Origin: Pegea sp. RAD2-039
Lineage: Eukaryota > Chordata > Thaliacea > Salpida > Salpidae
Direction: 5' to 3'
NCBI GenBank assembly: GCA_034620365.1
Contig: JAQGEQ010000010.1
Location: 310,001 to 374,000, forward strand
DNA: 64,000 bases
Positions 12,601-25,300 of this stretch are shown piece by piece (the stretch's first letter is position 1; each line of letters opens with the position of its first letter). The notes below the pieces were generated by a model. It worked only from the letters and a program-made list of their open reading frames with translations. It was not told the DNA's origin and searched no databases. Both the position numbers and the translations under genes were made by a program.

Positions 12601-13950
12601 CTTCTGAGAAATAGAAAGTTAAAGAAATTGAAAAATATCAAAAAGATTAAAGTACTTGGACTTGGGTTCAGTTTGTTGCTTTTCCTCTTTGCTCTAGAAA
12701 TTACGAAAATAAATAATAAATTGAAAAGTTCATTCATGTTTAAATTCTCTGTAATTGAAAATAGAATAAAATGTTTGATTTTGTAACCAACCTCAATTGC
12801 TTTATCATTCCCAGCAATTTCTTTGTCAGAATCACTTTTATCATCCATTTCAATGTCCTCATCATCTGATTTTACATCTAAAGATTTAGGAGATACAACT
12901 TTTGTAGATGGTGACTTCAATTTTGAGCTTGCTTTCTAAAATATAATCAAATTGTAATCAAAAGTTTGATTTTTGTAATTGTTATTTATCAAATAATTGC
13001 AATTAAAGAAATGTCTGAATAAAGTCATTAAATTTAGAAAACCTTCTTTTTTATTGGAGTTTTTTCACTCAATCTTATTTCTTCAACAACCTCATCTTCT
13101 GAGGAAGACTCCAAACATAGTTTTCTTTTTTTACTTCTTTTAATTTTAACAGGAGAATCTTCTAAATCTTCTATCTTCTGATTCAAATCTTTATCTTCAT
13201 GCTGCTTATTTGGCGATTTTTCTAAATCTTTTTTCTTTTCGACTTTTATTTTTTTATCATTTGTTTTTTTAGGTTGTTGTTTTATGTTTTTGATTTTTGT
13301 AGCTTCTACATCCCCTTTGATTTCAGTTTTCAATTCTTCAACCTCTTTTTTTGTGACATCATCTTGTTTGATTATCTTAGGAGTCTTTTGAAAGAATGAT
13401 CTGTTAAAATACAAAAACAAACTAAATAATAAATTAATTAACTTTCCTAAATACCAAGAATTAATTTGACTGTTTGAGGCAATTAATAAAATACTTAAAT
13501 AATCAAAACATTAAATAAACCAAAATAAATAAGCTTGATGAATAAAATGAGTAAATTTTAACTTTTAAAGAACTTTAAGTATTTTTATATCTATTTCAGT
13601 TTGGTCAAAATTCATAAATGAAATTATTAAGTACAAACATTTATTTATCAATAAATCCAGCAACAAAACTAAATCATTTTTTAAGATATCTTAAAAAGAT
13701 TAAATAAAGTAAATAAGAGATGAAATAAAATAGTCAAAATATATAAAAAAGTTAGGAAAGTAACTCAAATGAATCGAGTTTAATTCCTATAAAAAGCCAA
13801 ATTAAATGATAAAACTTACCGAATAGATTTCTGGGGCATCACACTTTTATTTAAGATGTTTGGAAAATTCTGAGAAATGTTTCGGTAATATCTAAATTGC
13901 CAACAAGTTGTTTTTGAAGGCAATGAACTCAATTTTTTAATAAAATTCAT
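9623..13950 (-). CDS. LIG1: DNA ligase 1 (ATP-dependent)
   Basis: Replicative ATP-dependent ligase that seals Okazaki fragments and repair nicks. First exons: 13820-13950, 13043-13400, 12792-12935, 12656-12693, 12490-12603. The N-terminus is Lys/Glu-rich and disordered and carries a PCNA-binding PIP box, QKSIRSFF, split by intron 1. The DNA-binding domain begins near [14 protein letters not shown] and [13 protein letters not shown]. The adenylation motif is [13 protein letters not shown], with the nucleotidyl-lysine codon near 11190. The [20 protein letters not shown] and [12 protein letters not shown] motifs lie at about 10385-10480. The C-terminus includes [20 protein letters not shown], and the stop is at 9623-9625. 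The catalytic core looks complete. The first 37 residues, before an internal Met in MPQKSIR, contain no Asp or Glu and six Lys/Arg, as in a mitochondrial presequence. One intron (about 52 nt, 12604-12655) has a strong pyrimidine tract and stays open in frame, so unspliced reading would add a spurious hydrophobic stretch. Confidence 0.95.
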
Positions 13951-15332
13951 ATGAATCTTAAAATAAAACTTATTTAAAAAGATATTTTATACTTATTCAT
14001 AATTGTAATAGAATGACTATTAAATATTTGAAATAATAAAAATCAGCATTGATAGCTCAAAACAAATTTAAGAACAAGATACTTTTAAAATCTTCAAAAA
14101 AAAATAGCATTTAGATAATACTTAAAAATGAATTAAGTTACAAAAAGTGACTTAACATTTTTCAATTAATTAAATCTAAAAATGGTATCATTTGCTACTA
14201 ATGAATGAAATCAAATTTTCTACTAACAAATGTCAAATGGTTTCTTTTATGTCAAAAAGAAAATAAATAATAAATAAATAGCAAAAGTTTAATTCTTACA
14301 ATAATATATTTGTTTTTGGATATTCTTCTAAAATCTTTTCAATAAACTTGGAAATTATAAATTAACAAACTGTCTTTGCTTAAAGCATCGATCAAAAATT
14401 AGTTTTAATTTAATAATAAAAATTATTAGATTAATAATAAAAAAGCATATAGACATAATACTTTATTTTGTAGAAAACTTTTAAAAAAAAAAAAAAAAAA
14501 ACTATATAAAGTCTGTAAAAGGTTGAGGCGAAATACTTGAAAAAATTATCAAAAATTAATAATTTGTTATCATAAAAAATTAGAGAGTAACGAAATAATC
14601 AAGTAATAGTTACAATATCAAGTGTAACTTTCAAATACTGAAGAATTAAATCCAATTAAATTAATAGTTTCGCGCAAAAACTTTATTTTTACTTGCTTTT
14701 GTAAAATTCGCCCAATATTTAGTTCTAGTTTTCGGTATTTTTTACTAAGTGATAATTATAATTGCTGAAAATGATTTTTATGTCTGTTTTTTTATATGTT
14801 TTTTATACGTTCTGGCAACATTTGCGAGATTGGTATGTAGAAAACTTAATATTAAATACAATAGTTAGAAACGTCGTCTCAGCTTCCTAAATTCATACAC
14901 TTTGAAAATTCGACGGATTAAATATGACTTAAATCTTATCTTTTAAATTATCCAAAATTTAGTTGACCAAATTCGACATTTTCTTTTCCATTAGTCCTTA
15001 CCTTAAGTTGTATGAACTCGAACGACACACATTTCACCTTAATAATCCCATTTCACCTGGTTCGTTAATCGAAGCAAATTTTTCTCATACTGCACAATTA
15101 GTACTTAGAACCAGCCACCATTAGACATTTTCATGTCAGAATCACTCGTTTTGTTGAAACTGAAGTTGAATTGTTTTAATATTGCCAACATTGTCATTTC
15201 TGAACTAAAATTTTTTTCTCTTTTTTTTTATCAACATTCTATGTAATTGTTCACTGTTATATGTTTTGGGGACTACTGAAATGTCATGCGTTACATCTTT
15301 TTCTTTCTATATTTCCAACTTTTTTATTTATG
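13951..15332. other. AT-rich spacer with an LTR-like repeat at 14806-15030
   Basis: This stretch is the upstream region of the ligase gene and contains no recognised gene. An A tract of about 18 lies at 14487-14504. From about 14806 to 15030 the sequence resembles the reverse complement of about 58480-58710: both contain aattcgacggattaaata and ttttcttttccattagtcct. This is therefore a dispersed repeat. What kind of element it comes from is not clear from these two copies. Confidence 0.55.
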
Positions 15333-15530
15333 TATTTATTTATTACAATAAACGCGAGAAAGGGTGCCTAAAGGGAGCACCTCCCGCTAACACACATTCT
15401 CACAAATAACATCTATTAACTTTCATATATATAATAGGTATTATTCGTGAGAATGTGTGTTACCAAGAGGTGCTCTTTTTCAGGCACTTTCTTTCGCGTT
15501 TATTGTAATAAACAAATAAATAGATAAATA
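15333..15530. repeat. Foldback (inverted repeat) of two SINE tails
   Basis: The left arm (15333-15404) and right arm (15447-15530) are imperfect reverse complements, separated by about 42 bp. Each arm runs from a TTTATT...TTACAATAAACGCGA end to an ACACACATTCTCAC end, with a GTGCTC/GAGCAC hairpin inside. The same tail sequence occurs once in the SINE at 7368-7570. The arms can form a stem of about 70 bp. The structure could be two SINE insertions head-to-head, or a MITE-like foldback element that shares its end with the SINE family. Confidence 0.85.
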
Positions 15531-18440
15531 AATAAAATATAAATCTGCAATACGTTGATCTCAATGTTACTGTCCCATATACCTGGGCTGTGTTATCGGG
15601 CAGTGGTTCTAAAGATTGGGGATAGCTAAGATAACAAAGCGTATAATTAACGCTATGGAGGCAGAAGATGAGTCTGGAAGTTATCCTTAAAGGTTGTTTA
15701 GGATTTCCCGTTTAAGGTCGTTTTCACTATTGAAGCATAGATGGCTGCAGTAGCTGGCAGCAAGAAATAATAGTTGTTAGTATATTCTTATGATTCCTAA
15801 CATCAAACCAATTAGAGCAAGGGTTTTCTAATGCACCTGTTTTTGAAAACCTGCAAACAATTTATTTGCAGACTTACATTTCATTAGCCAGATAAAAAAA
15901 ATAAATATGTTTGTTTTCAACAGGATTTGTTCATATAGATGATATTTAAACACCATATAATGCAGATAGTTAAAGTTATTTTGTGTATCTGCAAATTATA
16001 TGTTTAAATATACAACTATAACTTGATTGAATTATTCAAACAAACTTCATATTATTGGCATGATTGTAAAGTAAACTTGGTGATACAACAGTTCTATTTT
16101 TGTAGTAGATATGACTCGTTATACAGAGATTTATTGAAATAAATAAGGCGACTTACACGACAATAAGTATATTAACGAAACGCTCTATCTACCAACAATC
16201 CTATGACCGAATGACATTCATCATAGCATAGTTGCATTCAACACATTAACGTCAGCGATAAAATACGTTACTGTTTTACATTTCAAATGTATCACAATTT
16301 TCATATAAGAAAGTATGACTCACTTTTGTTGGCTCTGTTGTACTTTTTAGATATCTTTCAGCGGTTAGAACTTGAGATACTTGTCCGTTAGCCAAGTTAA
16401 AACCTGTTTTGAATTTTTAGTTGCTCTTCAATGTCATAAGAAGTTATGCAAACTTAATTTTAATGATTTCAAGCCAAGGTTCATATCTTCATTTTGGTTA
16501 ATTTTAATATAAAGATGATCACGTCCAATGAGGCAATTTTTGTTATAATGAGAATTAGCCATTTAACAAGTTTATATAGTTAGCATCATAACTTAGAGGG
16601 CTTAAGTAATTAGAGGGAGTGATTAAATTTTGTTCAGTTTGAATTAAAAATGTCTATAGAGTAGAAAAAACTGTTTTTACTAAAAAAAATAATGATTTTT
16701 CTTTAAATCTTCTAAATTCAAATGCTTTCTCTCTTTATTTTAACTAAACTAATTCAATTTTTTTAGGATGGTATGGAAAGAAAATTCTAGTTTTTAAGCT
16801 GTTGGAAATGTTTCCACTTAAAACAATACCAAGCATAGCTTCATTTGGTATTTTATTTGATGTTTTGTGGAACAAGTTCAGTTTTATTTTATAATTTGAT
16901 ATTTACACTTTCCTGGTCGAATTTTAAATTCTCTAAATCTTTTAAACTTTTAACTTGTATATAAAAAAATGTTGTTAATATAATCAACGAGCCATTAGTT
17001 GTATTTACTGAAAAAATAGCAGAAATAAAAAAATCATTCTTTCCTTACTTATTAAAACTATTCCATTTTGACTTTTAATCCAAAAGTCTTTACTAATTTA
17101 ACGTCAAACAATCCATTAAGACTCAGAAACAGTAAACAATTTCAGTTATAAATTATGAGTATTCTAGTTATCTTTACAGCTACAATTCAGGATGCATCAA
17201 AATAGTTGATAACAACAAAGGTAATAGATTTTAAGTTAATCTTGAAATAACAATATTTTAGCAGTTGATGGTTATAAGACTCATCACTAAATAAAAGTTC
17301 TTTATAATGTGCACCTGAGAGCTTGATTTATAGAATTCAATAATTTCTCTGATTTATACATAAAGCAATATATAAAGATTTTTGAAATTTGTAAATGAAA
17401 ACAGACGGGTATTTGTATTATGACAATTTAAGTTTTTTTATTACCGTAATTGCAAAATACTTGTTGTTTAAATACATCTGAAACTAAGTTTTAATTCATT
17501 TTAATTCAAAGTTGAATTAGCTTATGTTTAATTTATTTAATTTCTTAAATCAGCTGAATCATTGCATTATGTAGATACTGTAATCGAGTAATTATTTGAA
17601 CGATTTAGCTCAAAAACTAATTTTCAAATTGACAAAATCGGAATATATTCAACATGATGATAACCATTTGACTGATGTTGCCATAGAAAATTTGATTTTT
17701 AAAATTCTGATGATTATGTGATGTAGCATCCAAAACTAAAGATTATTTAGTCAAGATTTATAATAAATAAGAATTTGAAACATCTGTAAGTGAAAATCTA
17801 TATCAATTTTGGGGTTTTTGTAGTTTTAGTTTAATCTACTACGATTCTGCATGAACATAAAGTTAACAAAATATGCAACTACCTTGAATCAGTTTTACTA
17901 AATAAAACGAAAGATGGTTACAAAAAAGTTAGTTTACATTAGTGCAAGAAGTTTGTAATCAAACAGTTTTGGATAGAACTTGGATTGTAAAAGTACTCAT
18001 GTTTAAATAAAATCTTGAAACGAAATCTTTAAACATACTTCAGGCTTAGAATAATTTGAACTTCTTTAAATTTTAAACCTTCAAAAGAGATCCCATTGAT
18101 TCTATAGTAAAGACTAGGAAAGATTTTGTGATCGCGCGCCAACTATTCTATGTACACTCAAAGATAACACTACCATATTTCAGTAAAAGAAAACAACCTC
18201 AGCAACAAATATTGTTTTGTAAAAATAACATAGAAAATAGATTTAGACAGGCTTCTGAAATCTTCTAAATAAATATTTGAATATTTATAAATTAGTTAAG
18301 TCATAATTTATAAAACTAAAAATTATAATAAAAATAGACTGTAAGTAATAAAAACAAGCAAGTAATTACACAAGCACTTAGTTTTTAATAAATAACAAAT
18401 AACTCTCTATTTAACAAATAAGTTGAAAAACAGACAAAAA
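15531..18440. other. Spacer, no gene recognised
   Basis: A more GC-rich stretch at about 15570-15780 directly follows the foldback. It has interrupted reading frames and looks like decayed mobile-element sequence, but no protein motif could be assigned. The rest is AT-rich with no coding signal. Confidence 0.4.
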
Positions 18441-18506
18441 TATCGCTGACCAGAAATTACAAGCTGGACCATCAACGATTGGTTTGCAGAAAAACTTTCA
18501 TTCTAT
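18441..18506 (+). repeat. Copy of the SON-like mini-exon (plus strand)
   Basis: These bases closely resemble the reverse complement of the mini-exon at 55836-55879 and of a third copy at 52600-52646. Shared blocks are GCTGACCAGAA-like, CCATCAACGATTG and the flanking gtttgcag. Read in the same frame, the peptide would be ADQKLQAGPSTI followed by a GT donor. No further exons of the same gene were found nearby, so this is probably a fragment. Confidence 0.55.
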
Positions 18507-18714
18507 CATTTTTCCTTTTAATGATAAATTCCTTATTTCTTAATATTCATCAAAGTATTTTGCGTTTCACCAAGAATTTAACTTTCAGTAAAAACAAACA
18601 AATTTCAACACAAATCAGAAAGCTTTTTGAGTAATAGGTCAGTTCAAAACATTTTAGAAAAACAACAGCCATATTTCGCAAACTACAAAATATAGCGAAT
18701 ATTTTTTACTGATA

Positions 18715-18828
18715 TTAAATCTGTAGGGGTCTATTGAGAACCGCTCCTTGCGACAATCTTAAAAATTGTTCCATATTTGCATCAAAATCTTGTGGTCTGC
18801 GTTCAGGTTGTTTGTACGTCGAAGTCAT
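18715..18828 (-). CDS. Possible 37-residue small ORF, not recognised
   Basis: The ORF starts at ATG 18828 with A at position -3 and ends at TAA 18715-18717. The peptide begins MTSTYKQPERRPQDFD and ends LSQGAVLNRPLQI. It is hydrophilic, uses a balanced set of residues and is clearly more GC-rich than its surroundings, unlike chance ORFs in this region. No family was recognised. It could be a genuine small protein, the first exon of an unknown gene or a remnant of one. No convincing splice donor lies inside the frame. Confidence 0.3.
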   Translation of the reverse strand: MTSTYKQPERRPQDFDANMEQFLRLSQGAVLNRPLQI

Positions 18829-19953
18829 ATTGTTACTCAAATAACTGATTAATTTGCTTTTAATCTATAAAATTCTTATAATTTGTAAATTTAGTAAAAG
18901 TTGATATAACTTTAAAAATTATCTTAAAATTTTTTCAAAGAAAATTAATAAAATAATACAATATGCAGCAAAATCTTCTTTTTCCTAATTATCATTCATC
19001 TAATGTCATTAATTTTCTTATCAAATCTTACTTAAATTCTATGACTTAATATAAAATTGATCTCAACAAACGTTGAGTTGCAATTTGAATTGACACAATA
19101 TCCTTCTTTTCTTCAAGCAAATAACTACAAGTGTTTTTAGTTTGTTGATCGAAAAGTTTTTGTGTGTCAAATTACTGAGTGGATTTTTTAAACTTTTTTG
19201 CTCTATGTTAGATTCGAACTATAATTTATGATAAAATCAATTGACCTCACGCTTTCAGACAAGTTCAGACGACATTTGACATTTAGAACTCAAACTTGAA
19301 ATTGAACGGACTTTTGTTTTATCGATTTTCTACTTTACGGTTAATATATTCACATTCACAACTTCAAACTATATCACATCATCTTTTTATGACAGATTCG
19401 TTTGTACTCCATTGCAATTGTATCTGAGGATTATTGTTGAGATTAGCCGTAAGTCTACATCCTACTAAAATCACAGATGTCAGCCCAACTAAATTTGTCA
19501 TTCAAAGTTTCAAAAATATTTTTGTAAAAAGCAGAAAGAAATTTATTGATTTTTCTGTTCATGAAATTTGTTGACATTTAAAGTTTGAAAACTTTTGACA
19601 AAATTAGAGAAAACTTAACGAGCTTTCTGAATTTCCTCTAAAAGCAATTGAAGAAAATCGAAATAAATTTCATCAATTATTCAATCAAATAATAATTGAG
19701 CTGCCTTCAATTTGAAGAAATATGTCATCACCTTGCGGTATACACCATTGAGTTTTATTACAAAGGCACAAAAAAAATCAATTAAAGTTTTGATCAAGAA
19801 GATCTTACAGACCACCTGGTTTGTTGCTCAAGAAGACGCGAAAGAGATTTATTGTGAGATTATTATATATGAAAATAAGTTAAACCATCAAAAATGACGT
19901 AAGACTAAATAAAAAATTAAATAGCAAACGCTTCACCTAAGATGAATTTCAGT
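18829..19953. other. Spacer downstream of the NudE gene
   Basis: No gene is recognised. A 61-codon plus-strand ORF at 19712-19897 is Lys/Ile-rich and shows no family motif; it was not called. Confidence 0.5.
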
Positions 19954-22447
19954 TTAATGAGATTGTTCTTCTGTTAGATTATTGTTGTTGTTCTCAATGA
20001 TACTAAAAAGTTCATTAAATTTGTAATTGGGTAGTTGTAAATAGAAGTTCAAACTCACCAATTATTGATAGTTTTTCCTTCATCTACAACTATACTACGA
20101 CATGAAGCTAACTTTGATTCAAGAGCCTGTAAAGTATCAAATAAATTAGCAGATAAAATGTCACGTGGTTCAATCCAAGGAAATCTTACAGTTGTATCAT
20201 TAAAATTAAATTTCTTACATAAAAAAATTTGAAATTAAAAGAAATAAATACATAAGTAGCTAAATAGAAACAATAGCAACAGATATATTCTGATGAGTAA
20301 ACAAACAACAACTTACACCGACTTTTCGAAGCAAGTCTCCGACTATAGTGAGTGCATAGAGCCTTGGTGAAGTGGATACTAGTTCAGTAGTGTTATGAGT
20401 TACTACAATTGAAAAATACTTCAGATAAACAAATAATAAAAAGTTTAAATAAATTAAGAAAAACAAAAATAATTGAGAAGTAATTCAGTTAGAAGTGAAA
20501 AAGATGATAAATGACCTCTCCTATTGTTGGTTGATGAACTGTTGTAAGTATAAGATCCGTTTGATAGAGAAATTCTTCTTGTTAATGGAGTTTTCTGTTT
20601 AAAAAATACTTTTTATTTGTTACAACAACAAACATAAGGTGTTGAGAAGTGATTGAGATTTGCAAAAGAATTATTTTATTGAAATTAAATCTTACCGCTT
20701 CAGTTTCCTGGTTGTTTATATTTTGTTTATTTTCAACTTGCTTATTATTTTCCATTTGTTTCATTTTTCTTACATTTAACTCATTGTTCAAATCTACATA
20801 AAAATATTAGAGACAGAAATGAGATTTTATGAATTAAACAAACCTCTAGCCTCGTCTCTTAACCTTTGAACTGTTACACTCATTGCATTCTTTTCATCCA
20901 ATTCACTTTCTAACAAAGCATTTCTTTCATAAGCTTTATTTAAACGTTCTTCAAAGTCTTCCAAAGAAACAAACAAAACTCTAAAAAAATGCTCAAAGTA
21001 GTTAAAAATTATATAAACTGTTATTTATTTTAGTAAATAAATACCAAAAGATACTTTTATAAGCTTGTAAATTATAAAATAAAAGTAATAATCTTTAAGA
21101 CAATTGAACTTCTATAGTATATAATAATTATTAAAGAAAATATTCAAATTTGTTTTAATACAACTATAACTGTATTTTATTTTAATACTTTGTGACCTAG
21201 TTCATACAAGGTTAATAAAATTTTAGCAACAACTAATAAAGATAGAGAAAATATATCAAATTATTTACAGTTAGATTTAATAAATTTGACTACTTAATTT
21301 TCTAACAAAAAATCTTAGAAACGATCGACAATTGATAAGTTTTTAGCAAAAATATAAATTAATTGATAAATAATTGATAGCTAAAGATTAGTTTGTTAAA
21401 TTGAAATACAATTAAAACCTGTTTGTTCTTTCCAAATCATCATTTTTTTGTTCTAATTCTCTGACATCTTTTTGTAATTCTGTGTTTGTGAGTTCTAACT
21501 TTGTTATATTATCTTGTAATTCATTGATTTGTGAGTATTGAGATTTATGTTGCTTTTCATATCTTTCCTAAAATTTAATCTTTACTATTAAATTAAACTT
21601 ACATGATCATAAAAAACAACCACAAAGTTTGTGACTAAATGATAAAACAAAGTTTTGAAGTAGAAAAGAAAATGTTTGTGTGCACATGAAAATGTTTAAA
21701 AATTTATCGCATTTTTGAATACTTAACAACTAAAAGATACTTATATACAGAAAGCTATCATGAAAGGTAGAAAAAAACGAATACAATTATTATAGTTGGA
21801 AAAAGTATGTAATATATACTTCATATTTATTAGCTAAAAAAACTTTTTTTTAAATAATAGCTCATAAAATATAGGAATATGTCACAAATTCAAACATCAT
21901 TTTTAAAACTTATAAATACAACAATTAGTTTCATTATTTATCTTATAAATAAAAATGAAACTTTCTTATATCAGCTTTATATGATTAGGAAAGAATGTAG
22001 TACCTTTAAAGTTTCATAATCAAATGTAAGGGTTATATTTTGCTTCTTATACTTTGTAACTTCAAATTCTAATTCTTTAACTTGGCTTTCTAATTCTTTT
22101 TCCAATTCTTCACTACAAAGAGTATGTTCCTGAAGCTCTTGTTGGGCTGATTCATATCTAAAATTTCATAAATTTCTAATGATGTGTGTAGAATATCTTT
22201 TTATGCAAATTTATTCTTATAAACATTTTTATAGTTGTTAAACAAAATACTTAAGATAGTTAAAGAGTTAGCCAATTATTCACCAAAAGTAAAATATTAG
22301 TTAGAAATCTGAGTATATATTTATTGAGCACATCATTACTTTATGATAGTATAAAAAGTATAATTCATAATAACAAATTTCTTACAATTCCTTATATCTT
22401 TCTAATTCACATCTTAATGTATCATAATCAGTTGATTCTGATGTCAT
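19954..22447 (-). CDS. NDEL1: NudE homologue (NDE1/NDEL1), dynein regulator
   Basis: Coiled-coil adaptor that links LIS1 to cytoplasmic dynein and acts at centrosomes, kinetochores and the nuclear envelope. Nine exons join in phase to 293 residues: 22386-22447, 22004-22157, 21419-21567, 20844-20980, 20696-20793, 20516-20594, 20317-20402, 20059-20126, 19954-20002. The human protein has about 345. The N-terminal half is a long coiled coil with the family signature [37 protein letters not shown] and [20 protein letters not shown]. The C-terminal block [16 protein letters not shown] then [11 protein letters not shown] matches the conserved NDEL1 C-terminal segment. The linker between the two is Asn/Ser-rich and shorter than in vertebrates. 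The chosen start ([21 protein letters not shown]) is the first Met that leads directly into the coiled coil. Confidence 0.93.
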
Positions 22448-24757
22448 TTTATTTATAAAAAACTATAGAATTTAAACAAATATCTGTAAAAAAATAATTT
22501 CTTAAGATAAATATAAATGTTCATGATATAGATCTTAAAGTTATAAATATAAATTTTATACTTCAAATATATTCATAGAAACATTTATAAATATTATCAA
22601 ACAATTTTGAATAAAACTTATAAATTTAATATTATTTATATAATTATTTTTTATATATTAATACAAACCAACTAAAGTTGCAATCATAAAAATAAAATAA
22701 TTTTAAACCAGATTACAGGCAAAAGAAAATTCATAGAAAAAAAGAATTAAAAATAGCTCATTAGATAATTTTGTATAAACTTTGGGAAAAATTAAATAAA
22801 ATTTCTTTTATCTATAAAAAAGATTTTCAAATTAATATCTCACATATATTCATTTAGAAATTAATCGATTTTTAACTGAAATATAATTTTATGAAACAAA
22901 ACAACTAAGCAAATTAAACATAAAAATGTGTTATATTAGATGTAAACAACAGATAATTACAATTTTGTTGAATGATTTTTAGAACATGGTTATAAATTAT
23001 GATTTAAAGTCATATATAAATATTTGTTTCTATAAATAATGCATTTTATTTTCAAAAGAATTTATTCCAAGATAACAATAATTACAATTTCTTAATCTAT
23101 ATCGCAATTAAAGGTTATAAGTAAAAATTCTAAAAAATATTTTAAAAATTACAAAATAACAATGAAATACAAACGTGTTGAAAATGAACTAACAAAGGAG
23201 TTTTTAGTCTAAAAAGTAGTTACATCACATAAGAAAAGAACAACAACAAAATGGTTTCATATACGTAAAAAATGTATGATTATTTTTAGAACAATTATAC
23301 AGTAAAACTAACTGTGAATGGTAAAAATCAACTTAACATTATTCAACTTAGGAACATAATTTTTAAAGAAGTTAGGCTGTAAATTTAAATTATCTACTTA
23401 ACAATTATTAATATATTATATTAATAATAATGATTAATTTATTATTGCTTTGAAATAAACTTCACTTTTTGGTCGACTAAACACGAAATTATCTATCCAA
23501 AAAGTTTTAATAAAGATAAAATTAAGAGCGAATTTTTTTCAAGTTATTCATTATCATTATCTTTGAAGACTATTATAGTATGAAAAAGAAAAACTGATAG
23601 ACAAAGCATAATTGTGATAAAAATTATTGAAAAGACAAATCTTTAACTACAAACAAGTTGGTAAAGAGGAAATCAACTTCTTTATATCCTATGTTAATGC
23701 ATATCCTAAAGTGAAGTTAAGAATTTACTAAAATAATCGAACATTCATAATTGTTAATTGAGCATTCCAATGAATCAAATACACCACTTGCAAAAGAATT
23801 AGAGCTACCGGTTCTCGTGCTTGAGTTTAGATACTTTAAAGCAAAATTTATCAAAAAATTGGTATTGTTCTCATCAAAGGTTATTTGGTGGTTCACACTA
23901 AAGGCCTTTGAATCACAAAAACGTGAAAGTTGTTGATAGATATTAAAAAATATTGATAAATTCCTTTAAAAAATTGTTTGTTTTGTATTTAGTTTCTAAC
24001 ATTGATAATGATAAACTGCGATATAGTTACGCAATCTTGAAGATTATTAACTATGTCATATATTGAAACAATTTTTGTCAACTTTGAAACATTTTTTCGC
24101 TATTTTTTCATCTACTGCCTTTATATAGTAAAATATTTCAAGTTAGCAACCTGTTTTAAGTTACATAAAAGTTTGTTTTACCATCGAATCTAAAAACAGT
24201 GACATAACTGTTTTTTATTAACTTATAGATATTCAACTGTAAATCAAAGCATTATTTATACTAGTTTGGCATAGAAACAGCAAGAGCATTTTATAACCTT
24301 ATCTTAAATTGGCTTTAAATTTTAATTCGATATTTTGATAAAAAATTGAAAAATATTATAGAAGATCAGAAACAGCTTACATAAATTTTAGAATAAGTGT
24401 AGCTATAACCTGCAATCAATTTTGTTTAAACTGTTCATTTATAATTTCTGATTAAGTGATGTAGCAATAGTTTAAAAAATATCGATTTGATCAACAAATA
24501 TTAATTTAAAGTTTCATTTTGTCCGTCAGAGGCGCTCTTCCTTGTATCCATAACTTTTAAGACGCTATTAATGTTGTTTTCATATAAAATCAGTTTTGAA
24601 ACAAATTATGTTTTAACAATAATTATAAATTTGAGTAGAGTTAATGAATGAAATATTTTCCCTGAAATTCTTTTTAAAGTTTGAATTTTAAGTTTTAAAT
24701 ATCATTTGATGAAATTTCTTTAAAAGTCTCAATTAGAAAATATTGTTTGTAATCCAG
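22448..24757. other. AT-rich divergent spacer between NDEL1 (-) and HOATZ (+)
   Basis: The two flanking genes point away from each other, so both promoters should lie here. No TATA-like or other distinct motif could be singled out in this A/T-rich DNA. An ORF at 23751-23936 opens with TTG and shows no family similarity. Confidence 0.5.
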
Positions 24758-25132
24758 ATGAATAAATTAGCTGTAAATACAACTGAAGAAGAGTCTGCAG
24801 TCACTGAAGTCACTATCTTTACTGGATCAAGTGATGATGACGTCATGCATGCTAAAAGTTTTTGGAGGTCATTAGATCTACAACCTCTTCTAGAATCACG
24901 TCTGGTGTCTTCTGACATCCGACAACGATTACCAGTAGCAAAATCTTCTGGAGTAGCAAAGTCTGAGGTTGATAATTGTGAAGAAGGAAAATTTTTTGAA
25001 AGTGTTCTCAATAAAATTGAAAAAGACAGAAAAAAAGAAATTAAGAAAATAAATGACAGAAGAGAAGACCATAAGAATCTGCTTCAAAAACTGAGAGATC
25101 AACGGATTAAAAAAGAAGTTCACCATCATTAA
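24758..25132 (+). CDS. HOATZ: HOATZ homologue, cilia and flagella associated protein
   Basis: A single open exon of 124 codons from ATG 24758. Family blocks seen: [17 protein letters not shown], then [17 protein letters not shown], matching the human HOATZ region around FAGSS..D...AKQFW and SQRLPVARP. A basic coiled-coil segment follows near residues 80-120 ([33 protein letters not shown]), as in the vertebrate C-terminus. HOATZ is a motile-cilium gene; its loss in mice impairs flagella and ependymal cilia. The bases just before ATG end in ...atccag, which could be a splice acceptor (including a trans-splice site), so an upstream non-coding exon is possible. Assignment rests on remembered human sequence; the name is fairly secure. 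Confidence 0.78.
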   Translation: MNKLAVNTTEEESAVTEVTIFTGSSDDDVMHAKSFWRSLDLQPLLESRLVSSDIRQRLPVAKSSGVAKSEVDNCEEGKFFESVLNKIEKDRKKEIKKINDRREDHKNLLQKLRDQRIKKEVHHH

Positions 25133-25171
25133 AAACTTTTTCTAATATTTTACTATCATAAAAATTTATTC

Positions 25172-25177
25172 AATAAA
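25172..25177 (+). terminator. Polyadenylation signal AATAAA after HOATZ
   Basis: A canonical AATAAA lies 40 nt after the HOATZ stop and only about 125 nt before the start codon of the next gene on the same strand. Confidence 0.6.
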
Positions 25178-25300
25178 AAGATCTATTTGTAATTAAACTA
25201 ACCTTTTTCAAGAATTGCATTTTACATTTTGTAGAATTTTCTACTTAACCAACAAATTAATATTTTTAAGTTATCTGTTTTAGTTTGATTATCACTGGAG

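Noticed and set aside
12490..12693. Continuous open frame across ligase exons 4 and 5, adding a Phe/Leu-rich segment
   Set aside because: The segment has a GT donor, a strong pyrimidine tract and an AG acceptor, and removing it keeps phase and gives a normal disordered linker.
12586..12786. ORF on the plus strand opposite the ligase gene
   Set aside because: It covers a short pyrimidine-rich ligase intron and flanking exons; no family similarity.
19712..19897. 61-codon ORF
   Set aside because: No motif, no conserved context and a composition expected of a chance frame.
23751..23936. 61-codon ORF near 23.8 kb
   Set aside because: It opens with TTG and matches no family I know; evidence is too weak to call.
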